Shown: positions 62,402 through 64,000 of the stretch, one piece after another | Numbering within the stretch: the stretch's first letter is position 1 | Layout: each line of letters opens with the position of its first letter | Assembly (NCBI GenBank): GCA_963573305.1 | Contig: OY754337.1 | Location: forward strand, 51,039,164 to 51,103,163 | DNA from: Pyrrhosoma nymphula | Lineage: Eukaryota; Arthropoda; Insecta; Odonata; Coenagrionidae | Direction: 5' to 3' | Length of the DNA stretch: 64,000 nt | The notes under the pieces: model-generated | Database searches by the model: none | Told to the model about the DNA's origin: nothing | What the model saw: only the letters and a program-made list of their open reading frames with translations | Made by a program: the position numbers and the translations under genes

Positions 62402-64000
62402 TTTTTTTTTTTACGAGGGTAGGTGAAAATCTCTAGATAGACACTATGAGCCCCGAAGCTCACAGTAGTGTGGGACTCTAACCCACTAAAAACACCTCCC
62501 ATTGGCTACAACTGAGCAAGCTCATCTAGTAGCTTCTCTTTCAGCTTTCATCGAAGGTGATGGGATATAGCCCCTGCATTGTGACTTACTGTAAGTTTCA
62601 CATTAGGCTTCGCTGGTTAATTCTGTAATAGGTCATGGGGCTTCAGTCTTTTTAGTCTCCTTAAAAAGACTGGAGCTTCTTCCGCCACTTTCGTCATCTC
62701 TCTATTTACATGGGTCTGTACTCGTTGCCCGTGTTGCTCTGCATATTTTTTAACTACTTCAGTAACATGTTCTATTTTTAAATCTCTATGGAGGTTGTCA
62801 TTTCTGATGTACCAAGGCGCATTTACTATGTTTCTAAGTACTTTATTTTGGAATGTTTGTATGATCTTTATGTTACTCTTCTTTGTGCATCCCCATAGTT
62901 GGGTCCCATAGGTCCAAACAAGCCTCAGTATTTGTTTGTATAACAACAATTTGTTTTCGACTGTCAATTGCGAGCTTCTTCCTAAGAGCCAGTGCATTTT
63001 CCTATATTTTATGTTTAATTTTTCCTTCTTTTTCTTGACATGCTCTTTCCATTTGTGTTTGGTGTCCAGGGTCATACCCAGATATTTTGCTGTGTTGGTA
63101 TAGGCCACAACCTGCCCATTGATATAGACTCTTATTCTTTCTACTTTTTTATTGGTAAAATTAATATGTACTGATTTAGCTTTATTGATTTTTATCCTCC
63201 ATCTTTTTGTCCATTCAGATACTTCTGTAACAGATCTATGGAGCCTATCTGTTGCCATTTCAACTTTCTCGCCCGTAGCGATGATTGCTTTATCATCAGC
63301 AAATGTTGCAACTGTAGTTTCTTCCCTACTTGGCTAATCATTTGTATATAATGGGTACAGTATGGGTCCCAGCACACTTCCTTGAGGAACGCCAGCAGAT
63401 ATTTTCTTCAGTTCCGAATATTCATTTTCACATTTAACACGAAAGTGACGGTCCGTAATATACGACTTTAGCAAGAGATAGTATTCTTCTGGTAAATATT
63501 TGTGTAATTTATATTCCAGCCCTCGGTGCCACACTTTATCGAATGCCTGTGCGACATCCATAAGTACCACTGAGCAGATTTTTTTCTCTTCCAACACTTT
63601 CTCGATTACATGTGTAATCCTGTGCACTTGCTCTATGGTGGAATGTTTATTCCTAAATCCAAACTGATGACTTGGTATGAGATTTCTTTCATCTATCAGT
63701 GGTTTAAGCCTCTTCAGAATAAGTTTTTCAAATAATTTTGAGATAACTCGTAGCAGAGAGATTGGTCTATAGGATCTTTTATGATTCGGTACCTTGTCTG
63801 ATTTCAGGATCATAATAACCTCAGCTACCTTCCATTGACTGGGTACGTATTTCAACCTGATGGCAGCATTGAATAGTTGCTGCAATTTTTTAGTCCTTTC
63901 TCCGGCAGTTCCTTCAGGATTTTGCCTGTTATCAGGTCATACCCTGGTGCTTTTTTTTGCATTCAAATTATGTTTTATTTCATCCCTTATTTCCTGTAGT
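62402..64000 (-). mobile_element. Jockey-type non-LTR retrotransposon, 3' portion, cut by window edge
   Basis: A reverse-transcriptase reading frame on the minus strand enters from the right edge and ends at a TAA at 62,617-62,619. It is followed by about 205 bp of 3' untranslated sequence and an 11-A tail (T run at 62,402-62,412 on the plus strand). The order RT, C-terminal region, 3'UTR, poly(A) is the plan of jockey-clade LINEs, which insert by target-primed reverse transcription. The 3'UTR holds a GGTTAGAGTCCCAC stretch near 62,480-62,500 that resembles a tRNA B box. That may be chance, or it may mark a SINE that joined the element. The 5' part (ORF1, endonuclease) lies outside the window, so full length cannot be judged. 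Confidence 0.9.
62617..64000 (-). pseudogene. Jockey ORF2 reverse transcriptase, one in-frame stop and two frameshifts
   Basis: The frame copies element RNA into DNA at a nicked target site. RT motifs appear in order. KAPGYDLITG lies near 63,930-63,960. RSYRPISLL is at about residue 38 of the 183-codon open piece starting at 63,885. AFDKVWH (motif A, catalytic Asp) is at 63,546-63,526, SAGVPQGSVLGP (motif B) at 63,399-63,364 and FADD (motif C, catalytic Asp pair) at 63,303-63,292. After that comes the usual jockey C-terminal region (KYLGMTLD, YGTQLWGC, QTFQNKVLRNI). A TAG at 63,334-63,336 interrupts the frame between motifs B and C, where relatives carry Leu (YTADLP); TTG to TAG would be a single change. 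Upstream, an 8-T run (63,951-63,958) and a 6-T run (63,886-63,891) each shift the frame by one, in opposite directions. All catalytic residues remain, so the copy is young but dead as written. Confidence 0.9.

Noticed and set aside
63192..63377. 61-codon minus-strand frame across the jockey stop
   Set aside because: It is the wrong frame. The true RT frame continues past the TAG at 63,334 in register with the downstream open piece.
1..64000. LTR retrotransposon or endogenous virus
   Set aside because: No paired long terminal repeats, gag, protease, integrase or envelope-like sequence was seen. The direct repeats at 31,677 and 32,297 are too short and lack flanking polyprotein.

Overview
The window looks like AT-rich, repeat-laden nuclear DNA of an arthropod, most probably an insect. 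The main evidence is a nuclear copy of invertebrate mitochondrial ND4, which reads through with TGA as tryptophan. It also holds a jockey-type non-LTR retrotransposon, at least five decayed fragments of a second insect-type non-LTR retrotransposon, many tRNA-derived SINE-like segments, and several terminal-inverted-repeat or foldback elements. I see no operons, prokaryotic ribosome binding sites, rRNA genes, CRISPR arrays or functional tRNA genes. Order and species cannot be fixed from what is visible.

No host protein-coding gene could be identified with confidence. Most open frames are 60-145 codons, the length expected by chance. The best unexplained coding-like stretches are 18,282-18,746 (+), 12,876-13,015 (+, ending at a GTGAGT donor-like site) and 28,603-28,959 (-). 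The window is therefore either intergenic or inside a very long intron.

Layout. 1-7,020: mostly unrecognised AT-rich DNA, with one SINE-like copy (1,392-1,475), a short GACTGACA-type tandem repeat, a CpG-richer patch with a CCAAT/TATA-like pair near 2,380-2,405, and a pyrimidine-rich tract. 7,035-7,494: mitochondrial ND4 insertion (-), followed by a SINE-like segment. 9,056-14,215: one interspersed repeat present twice, a CpG-dense patch (9,960-10,600), a perfect 18-bp hairpin (11,589-11,627) and an AT palindrome. 22,430-22,830: a repeat with a diverged second copy at 56,930-57,370. 25,170-26,730: hairpins plus four copies of a GTCACACCC motif. 29,840-30,076: a 237-bp MITE. 31,677-35,100: a duplicated repeat family and a CGATA cluster. 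35,286-35,830: a polypyrimidine tract. 36,370-50,460: non-LTR retrotransposon fragments on both strands. 51,880-53,710: two sets of diverged tandem duplications, one carrying duplicated TATAAAAG motifs. 54,610-58,842: SINEs, a nonautonomous hAT element with a perfect 8-bp target-site duplication and a nested insertion, foldback elements and a second MITE. 61,636-61,757: a near-perfect 60-bp hairpin with a 3-nt loop. 62,402-64,000: the 3' part of a jockey element (-), with one nonsense codon and two homopolymer frameshifts.

The pieces do not form a pathway. What they record is successive insertion: retrotransposons supplying reverse transcriptase, SINEs and MITEs moved by enzymes encoded elsewhere, and one capture of organelle DNA. 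The standout signals are the well-preserved ND4 insertion, the very young-looking 60-bp hairpin, the hAT element with intact duplication, and the near-intact jockey.
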